Shown in pieces: positions 25,207 to 34,076 of a stretch of DNA of 64,000 nucleotides; position 1 is the stretch's first letter; every line of letters begins with the position of its first letter. The DNA lies in the NCBI GenBank assembly GCA_017304475.1, contig JAFKKV010000033.1:1-64000 (forward strand). The letters are read 5' to 3'. The stretch is from Hyphomicrobiales bacterium (GTDB taxonomy: Bacteria > Pseudomonadota > Alphaproteobacteria > Rhizobiales > Phreatobacteraceae). The position numbers and the translations under genes are program-made. The notes under the pieces are model-generated. The model worked only from the letters and a program-made list of their open reading frames with translations, was not told where the DNA came from and searched no databases.

Positions 25207-26217
25207 CTATCGGGGCGTCGGCGCCTCGCTCGGCCGAGCCGTCGCGCCCCGCTCCCGCGCCGCCTGAACGAGCCTCTCCAGCGTCGCGCGCGACGGGGCG
25301 AAGAAGGTCGTGCCGGTCTGCGGCGTCGAGAAATCCAGCAGCCGGTCATAGGCGCCCGGCGGGTCGCCGACATACATGCGCTGCAGCATCGTCTCGATCA
25401 CCCAGAGGCGCCGGGAATAGCCGATGAAATAGGTGCCGAATTCGCGCTGGCCCGGCCGGCCGAACGGCATGTTGTCGCGCAGGATATCGTATTCGTTGCC
25501 CTCGGCATCGACGACCGTGGCCAGGGACTTATGCGATTTGCGCGGCGCGTCGTCGTCGTCGATCTCGACATTGTCGATCTTGGTGCGGCCGACGATCGCC
25601 TCCTGGAGAGGCGTTGGAACCTGCCCCCAGGCGCCGAGATCGTGGAGATATTTCTGGACGACGACATAGCTGCCGCCGGCGAAATCGGCATCTTCGTCGC
25701 CGACGATCGCGGAAGCGGGCAAATCCGGCCCGGTCGGGTTCGCCGTGCCGTCGACGAAGCCCAGGAGGTCGCGCGCGTCGAAATAGCGAAAGCCCGAAAC
25801 CTCGTCGACGACCGTCACGCCGGTGTCGAGGCTGTCGAGCAGCAGGCGCTCGAACTCGAAGCACAGATCGGGACGCTCGGACCGGATATGGAAGAGAAGA
25901 TCGCCCGGTGTCGACGGCGCCGCATGGACCGCGCCCTTGATCGGCGCGAAGGATTTCAGGTCCCGCGGGCGCCTGTCGGGCAGCAGCCGGTCCCAGAGAT
26001 CGCTGCCGATCCCGACGATGCACGACAGCCGGGCGGACAGGTCGCGAAACCCGACGGTCTTGACGAGATCGTTCAGTCCGTCGAGCGCCGCGCAGGCCTT
26101 TGCGAGAGCCGCCGCTTCGTTCGCGACGGTGACCACGAGAAAGACGGCGGCTTGCGACAGGGGCGCATCGATGCTCTGCGTCTCGATCGGCACCCGATCC
26201 CACTGCGTCGCCGACAT
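25207..26217 (-). CDS. DyP-type peroxidase
   Basis: A 336-residue dye-decolourising peroxidase, a heme enzyme using hydrogen peroxide. The diagnostic GxxDG motif is GFVDGTANP at residues 153-161 with catalytic Asp156, and the distal arginine region is REFGTYFIGYSR. Sequence style fits the B-type (YfeX/DypB) group. No signal peptide or encapsulin gene is visible nearby. Family members oxidise phenols and lignin-like aromatics, consistent with but not proof of a link to the P450 region. Confidence 0.9.
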   Translation of the reverse strand: MSATQWDRVPIETQSIDAPLSQAAVFLVVTVANEAAALAKACAALDGLNDLVKTVGFRDLSARLSCIVGIGSDLWDRLLPDRRPRDLKSFAPIKGAVHAAPSTPGDLLFHIRSERPDLCFEFERLLLDSLDTGVTVVDEVSGFRYFDARDLLGFVDGTANPTGPDLPASAIVGDEDADFAGGSYVVVQKYLHDLGAWGQVPTPLQEAIVGRTKIDNVEIDDDDAPRKSHKSLATVVDAEGNEYDILRDNMPFGRPGQREFGTYFIGYSRRLWVIETMLQRMYVGDPPGAYDRLLDFSTPQTGTTFFAPSRATLERLVQAARERGATARPSEAPTPR

Positions 26218-26313
26218 GGGCAGTACTCCACCTGTTCGTCAGGTTATAGACGGCAGGCGAGCAGTCCTGCCAGGGCTCACGCCGCTGTCACGACCATCCC
26301 ATTTTCAGGCAAG

Positions 26314-26469
26314 GCGTGGATGGCCGGGACAAGCCCGGCCAAGACGGATCGCGGCGAGCCTGGACAAGGACCATCTGGTCGTCCCGGGTGCAAGCGACTG
26401 CTACCGGTCCGTCATCGGCGCGCCGGCCTGCACCGCGTCATGGCCGTGCTTGTCACGGCCATCCACGTC
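26314..26469. repeat. inverted-arm repeat, family 3 (copy 2)
   Basis: An arm at 26314-26348 (GCGTGGATGGCCGGGACAAG onward) and its inverse at 26435-26469 with about 86 bases between. The arms match those at 24980-25171. It takes up half of the 309-base gap between the DyP gene and the small hypothetical gene; I see nothing else there. Confidence 0.65.
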
Positions 26470-26526
26470 TTTCCTGGCCGGGATCATCGCCTGTCCCCAT
26501 TGGCTCCTCGTCGCTCGCCGCACCCC

Positions 26527-26781
26527 TCAAGCCCCCGACCGCAACCACGCCACCTCGCGCCGGGCGTCTCGCTCGGCATCCTCGGCGCTTGCGTAGAAGC
26601 CGGAGCGGTGGTCCTCGGCCCAGAGGGCGACCGGTTTGGGATAGTCGCCGAAATCGTCGTCGCCGGTGTGAACGCGCAGGAATTCGTCGGTGTAATAATA
26701 GAGCCCCGTATCGTTGCGGTGGATGATCACCCGGTCCTGGCCACCGGCGCTCACGATCTCCTTCACCAGCCTGTCGCTCAT
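26527..26781 (-). CDS. hypothetical protein, 84 residues
   Basis: A small acidic protein without signal peptide or membrane segment and no domain I recognise. It has a Tyr-rich patch (TGLYYYTDEFLRVHTGDDDFGDYP) and ends in a helix rich in Glu/Arg (SAEDAERDARREVAWLR). An AAGGACAGG site precedes the ATG, and codon use fits the surrounding genes, so it is probably a real conserved gene of unknown function. Confidence 0.6.
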   Translation of the reverse strand: MSDRLVKEIVSAGGQDRVIIHRNDTGLYYYTDEFLRVHTGDDDFGDYPKPVALWAEDHRSGFYASAEDAERDARREVAWLRSGA

Positions 26782-27091
26782 GACCTGTCCTTCGGATGGG
26801 GCGCCCGCCGGCCACCGGCGCGATGCGTTGCGTCGCCTGGAAGGACCGATAGCGCGGCCGCCGCCACATCGGCATTGCCGGGCATTGCGACAGGTTGCGC
26901 CTCGGGCCTCGATCCGAGCCGTCGTGGCGGGGCGCCCCGAGGTCCCCCGGCCTGCCGCGCCGTTTCGATCAACTTTGAATCATTTGCCGGCGGGTTGTTC
27001 AACCGTCCTTGGTGTCACCTGGATTGCAAGAGGGCGGCGTGATCTAATGCGATCATCCGGCCTGGGAGTCGGGGGCATTCCACAGGGCGTC
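26782..27091. other. intergenic region upstream of the type I secretion genes
   Basis: About 310 bases between divergent genes. It contains a somewhat AT-richer stretch (26960-27020, with TTTGAATCATTTG) that probably holds the secretion operon promoter. No repeat or recognisable operator was seen. An in-frame ATG at 27047 is an alternative start for the next gene. Confidence 0.4.
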
Positions 27092-28810
27092 ATGCGCGGT
27101 CTTCCCCAACCTGCTACGCGTCCCGACCCCCTGAGCGAGGTTCTCGCGGGATATCGCGGCTCGCTCGTCTGGGTCGGCCTGTTTTCCGGCGTCATGAACG
27201 TGCTCATGCTCGCCGGCTCCATCTATATGCTGCAGGTCTATGACCGCGTGCTGGCGAGCCGCAGCGTGCCGACCTTGGTCGGCCTCACCGCCATGCTGCT
27301 CGTCGTCTTCCTGGTGCAGGGCCTGCTCGACGTCACCCGCCAGCGCATCCTGACGCGCATCGGGGCTGCGATCGACCGGCGCATGGCGCCGCGCATCTTC
27401 GACCTGATCGTGCTGATCCCCGTGCGCGCCGGCCTGCGCCAGGACGCGCTGCAGCCGAGCCGCGACCTCGACGCCGTCAGGGCCTTCATGTCCGGCCTCG
27501 GCCCCACCACCTTCTTTGATCTGCCCTGGGTGCCGATCTTCCTCATTCTCTGCTTCATGCTGCATTTCTGGATCGGCGTGACGGCGGTCGTTGCCTGCAT
27601 CGTGCTTTTCGCGGTGACGCTGCTCACCGACCGGGCGACCAAGGACCCGACCGCCGTGGTCTCGCGTGAGGCGGCAGCGCGCGGCGGCATTGCCGAGGGC
27701 GTCAAGCGCAATGCCGAGACCATTGTCGCCATGGGCATGCAGAAGGCCCTGGTCCAGCGTTACCAGGCGACCAATGGCCGTTTCCTCAAGGCCAATGAGA
27801 CGGCCTCCGACGTCGTCACGACCTATGGCGCGGTCTCGCGCATCTTCCGCATGTTCATGCAGTCCGCCATGCTCGGGCTCGGCGCCTATCTGGTCATTCA
27901 GGGCCAGGTTTCCGGCGGCGTGATGATCGCCTCGTCCATCCTGATGGGCCGGGCTCTGGCGCCGATCGAGCTGGCCGTGGCCCATTGGAAAGGCTTCGTC
28001 GCCGCGCGCCAGGCCTGGGCCCGGCTGCGCCAGACCATGACGGCGCTGGGCGATCAGGCCGAGCCCATGGCGCTGCCGGCGCCGAAACGCATGCTGACCC
28101 TCGAACAGGTCTTCGCCGGCGCGCCGGGCTCGCAGGAGCCGATCCTGTCCGGGCTGTCCTTCTCGCTCTTGGCCGGCCAGGCGTTGGGCGTCATCGGCCC
28201 CTCGGCCTCGGGTAAATCCACCCTGGCGCGGGTGCTGACCGGCGCCTGGCTGCCGCTGCGCGGCTCGCTGCGCCTCGACGGCGCCGAGCTGACGCAATGG
28301 AGCGCGCAAGCGCGCGGCGGCTTCATCGGTTATCTCGCCCAGGATATCGGCCTGTTCGACGGCACGGTGGCCGACAATATCGCGCGCTTCCGGCCGGATG
28401 CCGATGCGGAGGAGATCGTCCGCGCCGCGCGCGCCGCCGGCGCCGACGAGGTCATTCGCAAGCTGCCCTCGGGTTACGAGACGCGCATCGGCGAGGGCGG
28501 CATCGCGCTCTCGGGCGGCCAGCGCCAGCGCGTCGCGCTCGCCCGCGCGCTCTACGGCAATCCCTTCCTGGTGGTGCTCGACGAACCCAATGCCAATCTC
28601 GACGCCGATGGCGAGGCCGCCGTCACCCAGGCGATCCAGCATGTCCGCGACAGCGGCGGCATCGCCATCGTGGTCGCCCATCGCCCCAGCGCCATCGCGG
28701 CGGTCGACATGGTGGCCGTGATGAAGGAGGGCCGCATGGTCGCCTTCGGGCCGAAGGAAGAGGTGTTGAAAAAGGTGCTGGCGCCGCAAAAGGGGAACCG
28801 CACGTCATGA
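27092..28810 (+). CDS. type I secretion system permease/ATPase (PrtD family)
   Basis: A 572-residue ABC exporter: an N-terminal membrane domain (SIYMLQVYDRVLASRSVPTL is characteristic of PrtD/AprD-type exporters) and a C-terminal ATPase with Walker A GPSASGKST, signature LSGGQRQR, Walker B LVVLDEPNANLD and His switch VVAHRPSAI. It would drive secretion of a protein with a C-terminal signal across both membranes together with the HlyD-like partner. The start chosen has AGGG five bases upstream; ATG 27047 is possible. No C39 peptidase domain. No TolC-like gene or RTX substrate is in the window. Confidence 0.9.
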   Translation: MRGLPQPATRPDPLSEVLAGYRGSLVWVGLFSGVMNVLMLAGSIYMLQVYDRVLASRSVPTLVGLTAMLLVVFLVQGLLDVTRQRILTRIGAAIDRRMAPRIFDLIVLIPVRAGLRQDALQPSRDLDAVRAFMSGLGPTTFFDLPWVPIFLILCFMLHFWIGVTAVVACIVLFAVTLLTDRATKDPTAVVSREAAARGGIAEGVKRNAETIVAMGMQKALVQRYQATNGRFLKANETASDVVTTYGAVSRIFRMFMQSAMLGLGAYLVIQGQVSGGVMIASSILMGRALAPIELAVAHWKGFVAARQAWARLRQTMTALGDQAEPMALPAPKRMLTLEQVFAGAPGSQEPILSGLSFSLLAGQALGVIGPSASGKSTLARVLTGAWLPLRGSLRLDGAELTQWSAQARGGFIGYLAQDIGLFDGTVADNIARFRPDADAEEIVRAARAAGADEVIRKLPSGYETRIGEGGIALSGGQRQRVALARALYGNPFLVVLDEPNANLDADGEAAVTQAIQHVRDSGGIAIVVAHRPSAIAAVDMVAVMKEGRMVAFGPKEEVLKKVLAPQKGNRTS

Positions 28811-30144
28811 GCCTCGCCGCCTCGCCAGCTGCCGCCACCCCGCCGTCCGAGGCGGCCGCGCAGGACCTGTCGATCCGCCATCTCACCCGTTTCGGTGCCC
28901 TCTTGGTCGCCGTGATGGTCGGCGGCGGCGGCATCCTGGGGGCCACCGTGCCACTGGCCGGTGCGGTCGTCTCCCAGGGCAGCGTGGTGGTCGATTCCAA
29001 CGTCAAGACGGTGCAGCACCCGACCGGCGGCGTGATCGGCGAGATCCGTGTGCATGACGGTTCGCAGGTCAAGGAGGGCGATCTCGTCATTCGTCTCGAC
29101 GACACCGTCACCCGCGCCAATCTGCAGGTGGTGGTCAAGCAGCTGAACGAATCCTATTCGCGCCGTGGCCGGCTCGAGGCCGAGCGCGACGGCATCGCCT
29201 TCGTGCTGCCGGACGAGCTCAAGGCGGTCGCCGCCGATCCCGACGTCGTCAAGGCTTTCGAGGGCGAGGGGCGGCTGTTTTCGGCGCGCCAGACCGCGCG
29301 CGAGGGGCAGCGCAGGCAATTGGCCGAGCGTATCGCCCAGATCCGCCAGGAAATATCGGGCCTGACCGCCCAGGAGGCCGCGCGCCGCAAGCAGGTCGAG
29401 CTGATCGAGCGCGAGCTCGTCGATGTCGGCGGCCTGTTCCAGCGCAACCTGGTGCCGCGCACCCGCATGGTGGAACTGGAGCGCGAGGCAGCCCGGCTTG
29501 CCGGCGAGGTCGGCCAGTTCGTCGCCGAGCGCGCCCGCGCCGACGGCCGCATCGCCGAGGCGGAATTGCAGATCCTGCAGATCGAGCAGGAGCTGAGGCG
29601 GGAGGTCTCCACCGACCTGCGCGAGGTCCAGGGCAAGATCGGCGAACTGGTGGAACGGCGCATCGCGGCCGAAGACCAGCTGAAACGCATCGACATCCGC
29701 GCGCCCCAGACCGGCTATGTCCACCAGCTCGCCTATCACACCGTCGGCGGCGTGGTGCAGGCCGGCCAACCGATCATGCAGATCGTGCCCGGCGACGACG
29801 CGCTCGTCATCGAGATCCGCATCCAGCCGAACGACATCAACCACGTCGCCATCGGCCAGCCCGCCTTCATCCGCCTCACCGCCTTCCCGCAGCGCACCAC
29901 GCCGGAGGTGGAAGGCAAGGTGGTGCGTCTGTCAGCCGATGTCGCGCGCGACCAGCAGTCGCAAGTGAGCTTCTACACCGCCCGCGTCGCGGTGGATGAG
30001 GGCGAACTGGCCAAGCTCCATGGCCTGAGGATCGTGCCGGGCATGCCAGCGGAGGTGTTCGTCAGGACCGGGGACAGGACGACGTTTTCGTATTTGATGA
30101 AGCCGCTGACGGATCAGGTGATGCGGGCGTTTAGGGAGCAGTGA
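28807..30144 (+). CDS. HlyD family type I secretion periplasmic adaptor
   Basis: A 445-residue membrane-fusion protein: one N-terminal membrane segment (about 28-52), a lipoyl half-motif (GGVIGEIRVHDGSQVKEGD), a long coiled coil (roughly 100-290) and the C-terminal beta domain (IRAPQTGYVHQL, MQIVPGDDALVIE). The start overlaps the exporter stop (ATGA), so the two are coupled. The last 31 codons occur again about 180 bases downstream, where the copy would give a different C terminus (FRKQRA instead of FREQ), so this gene end is probably a rearranged version. Confidence 0.9.
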   Translation: MSLAASPAAATPPSEAAAQDLSIRHLTRFGALLVAVMVGGGGILGATVPLAGAVVSQGSVVVDSNVKTVQHPTGGVIGEIRVHDGSQVKEGDLVIRLDDTVTRANLQVVVKQLNESYSRRGRLEAERDGIAFVLPDELKAVAADPDVVKAFEGEGRLFSARQTAREGQRRQLAERIAQIRQEISGLTAQEAARRKQVELIERELVDVGGLFQRNLVPRTRMVELEREAARLAGEVGQFVAERARADGRIAEAELQILQIEQELRREVSTDLREVQGKIGELVERRIAAEDQLKRIDIRAPQTGYVHQLAYHTVGGVVQAGQPIMQIVPGDDALVIEIRIQPNDINHVAIGQPAFIRLTAFPQRTTPEVEGKVVRLSADVARDQQSQVSFYTARVAVDEGELAKLHGLRIVPGMPAEVFVRTGDRTTFSYLMKPLTDQVMRAFREQ

Positions 30145-30325
30145 GGGCGCGCGAACCCTCGCCCGCGTCTTCGTGGGAGAGGGTGGCCGCGGAGCGGCCG
30201 GGTGAAGGTCGTTGCGTCGATGCTATCGGTGGGCGGAGGTGTTCGTCAGGACCGGGGATAGGACGACGTTTTCGTATTTGATGAAGCCGCTGACCGATCA
30301 GGTGATGCGGGCGTTCCGGAAGCAG
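30049..30325 (+). repeat. 93-bp direct duplication of the HlyD gene 3' end
   Basis: Bases 30049-30141 and 30233-30325 match with only a handful of differences. The second copy keeps the HlyD reading frame and continues to its own stop at 30334 but has no start of its own, so it is a gene remnant. Between the copies lies a truncated family 1 repeat. The next 130 bases up to the small gene at 30463 show no feature. Confidence 0.85.
30155..30232. repeat. truncated family 1 repeat (one arm plus part of the spacer)
   Basis: One arm, ACCCTCGCCC onward with the GGGAGAGGGTGGCCGCGGAG core, ends GGGTGAAGG and continues into spacer (GTTGCGTCGATGCTATCGGT) that matches the start of the spacer at 23395. 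The second arm is missing; the element stops at the edge of the HlyD tail copy. Confidence 0.7.
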
Positions 30326-30462
30326 CGGGCATGATCGATTGATGTGCGCAGCGGAGGTGGCGCACGATAATATTGATCGAGGAGATTTGCCGGCGACAGA
30401 GCAAGCGTTGCAATGTTGCTGTGCGTTTGGTGTCTGCATTCGATGAATGCGGGGGAGTGGCG

Positions 30463-30837
30463 ATGTTTGAAAATATCCACGAAACAATCAACGGTTTAAT
30501 TAATTACAGAACGGTGGATTTGGGTAGAAATATTGAATTGAATGCCCGTGGCGTCAGAAGAGACGATATTGCAGTTTTTGATATTCGAATAGGAGAGGTG
30601 AGAATTCCATTTAGCGCGACGTATGATATTGTGGGTAATGATGGCAAGACGAGCGTTTCTTGGATTATTTATGGGGTGGGCGGCGGAGGTGGACATCTGG
30701 ATGATCTATTGAGGACGGTGTCTCCGAAATTTAGCTCAGGCGATCTTGAGGGTATAATTAGAGAGGCGATGGATGTTTATGGCATCGCTCATCGGATTCG
30801 ACCTGTCGAAAATGTCTCTATTTCATTCGAACGTTGA
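30463..30837 (+). CDS. hypothetical protein, 124 residues, AT-rich gene
   Basis: A protein with no family I recognise: mixed beta/alpha, no signal peptide, with a Gly-rich turn (YGVGGGGGHLDD). The start is the ATG five bases after GGGGGAG; an upstream in-frame ATG at 30373 lacks a site. The gene is clearly richer in A and T than its neighbours and uses codons such as ATA, AAT and AGA that are rare around it, which suggests recent acquisition. It lies just after the secretion genes, but it has no glycine-rich RTX repeats to suggest it is exported. Confidence 0.55.
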   Translation: MFENIHETINGLINYRTVDLGRNIELNARGVRRDDIAVFDIRIGEVRIPFSATYDIVGNDGKTSVSWIIYGVGGGGGHLDDLLRTVSPKFSSGDLEGIIREAMDVYGIAHRIRPVENVSISFER

Positions 30838-30988
30838 TGCGCAGAAAAAAGGAAAGAGGTGCGTGTCACCGTATTTCCCGGGAACGTTTCGCGATCAATC
30901 GGGCCCTCGTCTTCTTCGGACCTCGGTGGATCAAAATGACGATTTTTGATCAAGGCGCGATCCCAAGGAATGGCAGCGGGGGGCGGCT

Positions 30989-31747
30989 TTGAAGTGGCTC
31001 GCCCTCTCCCTCATCCTCTGCGCGGCGGGATATGGTCTTTATGCGTGGAAGTATCCAACCTATTCCTATCAATTTCGGATCACTGTCGAGGTGGATACGG
31101 TCGACGGCGTCAAAACTGGCGCAAGCGTACTTCAGGTGCGGACTAATCAGTTTCCTTATTGGGTTACGCTTGGAAACAACAATAGCAACACATGGGTGCG
31201 TGGAGAAGCAGTGTTCGTAGATCTCGGGCGCGGCAGAAGTCTGATTGCGCTGCTGGCATTAGGTGAAAATGCCGAAGACGGCGCTGTTAGGTCCTTTGCT
31301 CCACGTTCCTTTTTTGTGAGACAGGATATAGAATTAAACAAAGCGTTGCCAGGTTTGGTTGATCAACCATCGACGTACCTCGTCTTTACGGAAAAAATCG
31401 ACCACGAAGTTGCGTGGAGCGAAGCGCTTTCGAGCTTACGTGTTCGCCGCCGGCCCTTCGCAGGTGACCGCAGGCCGACATTGGTTACATTCCTTGACGC
31501 TGCCGACCCGGCATCGTTGCGGCACGTTCCATACGACAATCCAAGTGCTGTACTTGGTAGCGATGTACTGGCCGTTCGCACTTGGATTGATATGACAAAA
31601 GATCCGGTGACGTGGACGCTGCCGCAGCACCTCCCTTGGGTCGATCAGCCTCAATCCGCTCACAAAGCGTGGCTCATCGTGACGCGCGGAATGAATGGCA
31701 CTAGCTCTTCTCCTGTCCAGATATTTCGAGAGTGGGGTGACAGGTAG
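30989..31747 (+). CDS. hypothetical membrane-anchored protein, 252 residues
   Basis: Begins with one hydrophobic segment (LALSLILCAAGYGLYAW) and continues as a beta-rich extracytoplasmic domain starting YSYQFRITVEVDTVDGVKTGASVLQVR, so it is likely anchored in the inner membrane facing the periplasm. The start is a TTG behind a run of six G. I do not recognise a named domain, although this opening pattern looks like a conserved hypothetical family of alphaproteobacteria. Base composition is lower in GC than the neighbours, as for the gene before it. Confidence 0.6.
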   Translation: MKWLALSLILCAAGYGLYAWKYPTYSYQFRITVEVDTVDGVKTGASVLQVRTNQFPYWVTLGNNNSNTWVRGEAVFVDLGRGRSLIALLALGENAEDGAVRSFAPRSFFVRQDIELNKALPGLVDQPSTYLVFTEKIDHEVAWSEALSSLRVRRRPFAGDRRPTLVTFLDAADPASLRHVPYDNPSAVLGSDVLAVRTWIDMTKDPVTWTLPQHLPWVDQPQSAHKAWLIVTRGMNGTSSSPVQIFREWGDR

Positions 31748-32094
31748 TATCTCTCGAAGAAAATGTAATACGCACCATTGTGGCTATGGATCCTTACGGT
31801 CGCTATGAGGCTGGAGAATTACGGTGACGCAAATCTAAGTCCCGATTTTCTCTGTGCACGCGGGAGCCGACGGACCGTGGGACGAGACTGGCCGCGACGC
31901 ATGAAGAGGGGAAACTCTCAAGCTTCGCCGGAATACTTGGTCAAGACCCGTCCGGAGGCCCCAGGGCGCGGCCGATTTATGTCGAAACATGTCTAGCTGG
32001 CTCCAAAGGCGCGAATTCCTGCGTATTTCGGCTTATTTCGACCGAATTGTTTCAGTAGTGCGGCGGCCTTCACACTATTGCCGAACGGCCCTTC
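31748..32094. other. intergenic region before the two-component genes
   Basis: Holds short reading frames that look non-coding. TGTCGAAACATGT at 31980-31992 has an exact inverse at 34279-34291 beyond the sensor gene. TTCG-AC-CGAA near 32037 is a small palindrome close to the expected promoter. Nothing else is recognised. Confidence 0.35.
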
Positions 32095-32823
32095 ATGACG
32101 GAACACAAGCCGCTGATCCTGGTGGCCGATGACGATCCGGAGATCCGGAGACTGCTCGCGCGCTATATCGAGGGACAGGACTTTCGCGTTCTGCTGGCCG
32201 CAAGCTGTCGCGAGCTGCGGGAGCAGCTCGCGATCAATCCGATCGATCTCGTCGTGCTGGACGTGCTGCTGCCCGATGGTTCCGGTCTCGACACATGCCG
32301 CGATCTGAGAGCGGAACGAAACATGGTTCCGATCATCCTCCTGACCGCGCTCAAGGAGGACATCGATCGCATCCTCGGCCTGGAAATGGGGGCCGACGAC
32401 TATCTCGGGAAACCCTTCAACCCGCGCGAACTGGTGGCGCGGATCCGCGCTGTCCTGCGCCGCCGCGCCGAGCCGATGCCGCCGTCGCCGAGCGCCAAGC
32501 GCTATCAGTTCGAGGGATTTGTCGCGGATCCGCGCATGCGCAGCCTGGCGGACGCCCAAGGCAACAGCATCGAGCTGACCGGCGCCGAGTTCGATCTCCT
32601 GCGGTTGTTCCTGGAGCGGCCCGGCCGCGTGCTCTCACGGGACCAGCTTCTGGATCTCACCCATGGCCGCGACGACGACGTGCTCGATCGCTCGATCGAC
32701 GTGCTGATCAGCCGCCTGAGGCGCAAGCTGAATCCGTCGGGGACCGGGCGGCTGTTCAAGACGGTGCGCAATGGCGGGTATCAGCTGGTGGTGAAAGTCG
32801 AGGTCCAGGACCTTCCGTCATGA
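32095..32823 (+). CDS. OmpR-family response regulator
   Basis: A 242-residue response regulator: receiver domain at 1-120 with the acidic pocket DDD at 12-14, phospho-acceptor Asp56 in LVVLDVLLP, and Lys in GKPF; then a winged-helix DNA-binding domain (SIELTGAEFDLLRLFLERPGRVLSRDQLL, RLFKTVRNGGYQL). The sensor kinase gene overlaps its end (ATGA). Targets are unknown; the lipoprotein and glycosyltransferase genes downstream on the same strand are candidates. Confidence 0.93.
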   Translation: MTEHKPLILVADDDPEIRRLLARYIEGQDFRVLLAASCRELREQLAINPIDLVVLDVLLPDGSGLDTCRDLRAERNMVPIILLTALKEDIDRILGLEMGADDYLGKPFNPRELVARIRAVLRRRAEPMPPSPSAKRYQFEGFVADPRMRSLADAQGNSIELTGAEFDLLRLFLERPGRVLSRDQLLDLTHGRDDDVLDRSIDVLISRLRRKLNPSGTGRLFKTVRNGGYQLVVKVEVQDLPS

Positions 32824-34076
32824 CCACGCTGCGGGCCAAGCTCGCCATGCTGATCGCCCTGGCGATCATTCTGGTGGTCGGCATCATCACGGCCGTGCTC
32901 ATCTTCGTCCTGAGGCCGCCGGACGAGCAGCAGGCGATCGATCCGATGGCCGACCAGGTCCAGTTGCTGGTGCGGCTGGCGAACGAAGCGCCCCGCTTCG
33001 TTTCGATACGCCAGGGGCCGGCGCAAGGCGAGATCGAGACGGAGTTGACCACCTGGCTGCGCGAGGCTTTGGACGCCCGGGGAGCGCCGCGCGCCGTCGT
33101 CGTGTCCCGCAACGCGCGCGACCTGCCTTTGCTTTCGATACCCGTCGATCATGGCTGGCTCATCACTCAGATCACCGATCTGGGGCCGTCGGGCGGTGTC
33201 CTCAGGATCATCGGGATGTGGCTCGGGCTCATTGCCCTGGGCGCCATCGCGATCGCCCTCTTTTTCGCGAACCGGATGGTCAAGCCTCTCGTCCTGCTCG
33301 AACGGGCGATCGAGTCGGTGGGAACCGACGCGCTCTTGCCCGAGCTTGCGGTCAAGGGGCCGGTCGAGGTGCGCGTCGCCGCCGAGGCGCTCAACTCGCT
33401 GTCGTCCCGTCTCAAGGCGGCGATGGAGAGCCGGATGCGCCTCGTGGCCGCCGCCGGGCATGACTTGCGGACACCGATCACGCGCATGCGCCTCAGGGTC
33501 GAGTTCGTCGAGAACGACGATGACCGGACGATGTGGCTCAAGGACATCGACGAGCTCGGGCGAATTGCCGATAGCGCGATCCTGCTCGTGCGCGAAGAAT
33601 CCGGAAAAGCGGCAGCCGAAGATCTCAGGCTCGACCTGCTCATTGCGGAATTGGCGGGCGAGCTCAGGACATTGTCATATGATGTCACGCTCACGCGCGC
33701 GGCGGTCACGGTCGTGCGCGCAAATCCGACCAGTCTGAAGCGCGCCTTTCGAAATCTGATCATCAATGCCGCGATCTATGGGACGCGGGCGCGCATTGCC
33801 GTCGAGGCGACGGCCTCGGAGGCGCTGGTCGTCATCGACGACGATGGCCCGGGAATTCCGCAGGACATGCTGGTCCACGTCTTCGAGCCGTTTTTCCGGG
33901 CTCATCCTTCGCGCGCGAAAGATATCGAAGGCACGGGATTGGGCCTGACGATCGCTCATGAGATCGTGCAGCGCTCCGGAGGCAGCATCACCATCGAGAA
34001 CGGCCTTCTGCATGGCTTGCTTCAGATCGTGAAACTACCGGCGATTGCCCCAGCGGCCGGCCCGGAATCGGCATAG
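32820..34076 (+). CDS. EnvZ-like sensor histidine kinase
   Basis: A 418-residue inner-membrane kinase: TM1 about 8-31, periplasmic part to about 125, TM2 about 127-150, HAMP domain (ANRMVKPLVLLERAIESVG), phospho-accepting His214 in GHDLRTPITRMRLR, then the ATPase domain with N box RAFRNLIINAAIYG, G1 DDDGPGIP and G2 GTGLGLTIAHEI. The architecture and the short periplasmic loop resemble EnvZ. It is translationally coupled to the response regulator. The signal sensed is unknown. Confidence 0.93.
   Translation: MTTLRAKLAMLIALAIILVVGIITAVLIFVLRPPDEQQAIDPMADQVQLLVRLANEAPRFVSIRQGPAQGEIETELTTWLREALDARGAPRAVVVSRNARDLPLLSIPVDHGWLITQITDLGPSGGVLRIIGMWLGLIALGAIAIALFFANRMVKPLVLLERAIESVGTDALLPELAVKGPVEVRVAAEALNSLSSRLKAAMESRMRLVAAAGHDLRTPITRMRLRVEFVENDDDRTMWLKDIDELGRIADSAILLVREESGKAAAEDLRLDLLIAELAGELRTLSYDVTLTRAAVTVVRANPTSLKRAFRNLIINAAIYGTRARIAVEATASEALVVIDDDGPGIPQDMLVHVFEPFFRAHPSRAKDIEGTGLGLTIAHEIVQRSGGSITIENGLLHGLLQIVKLPAIAPAAGPESA

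Noticed and set aside
31778..31996. 72-residue frame before the response regulator
   Set aside because: No ribosome site, no family pattern, and codon use unlike genes on either side.
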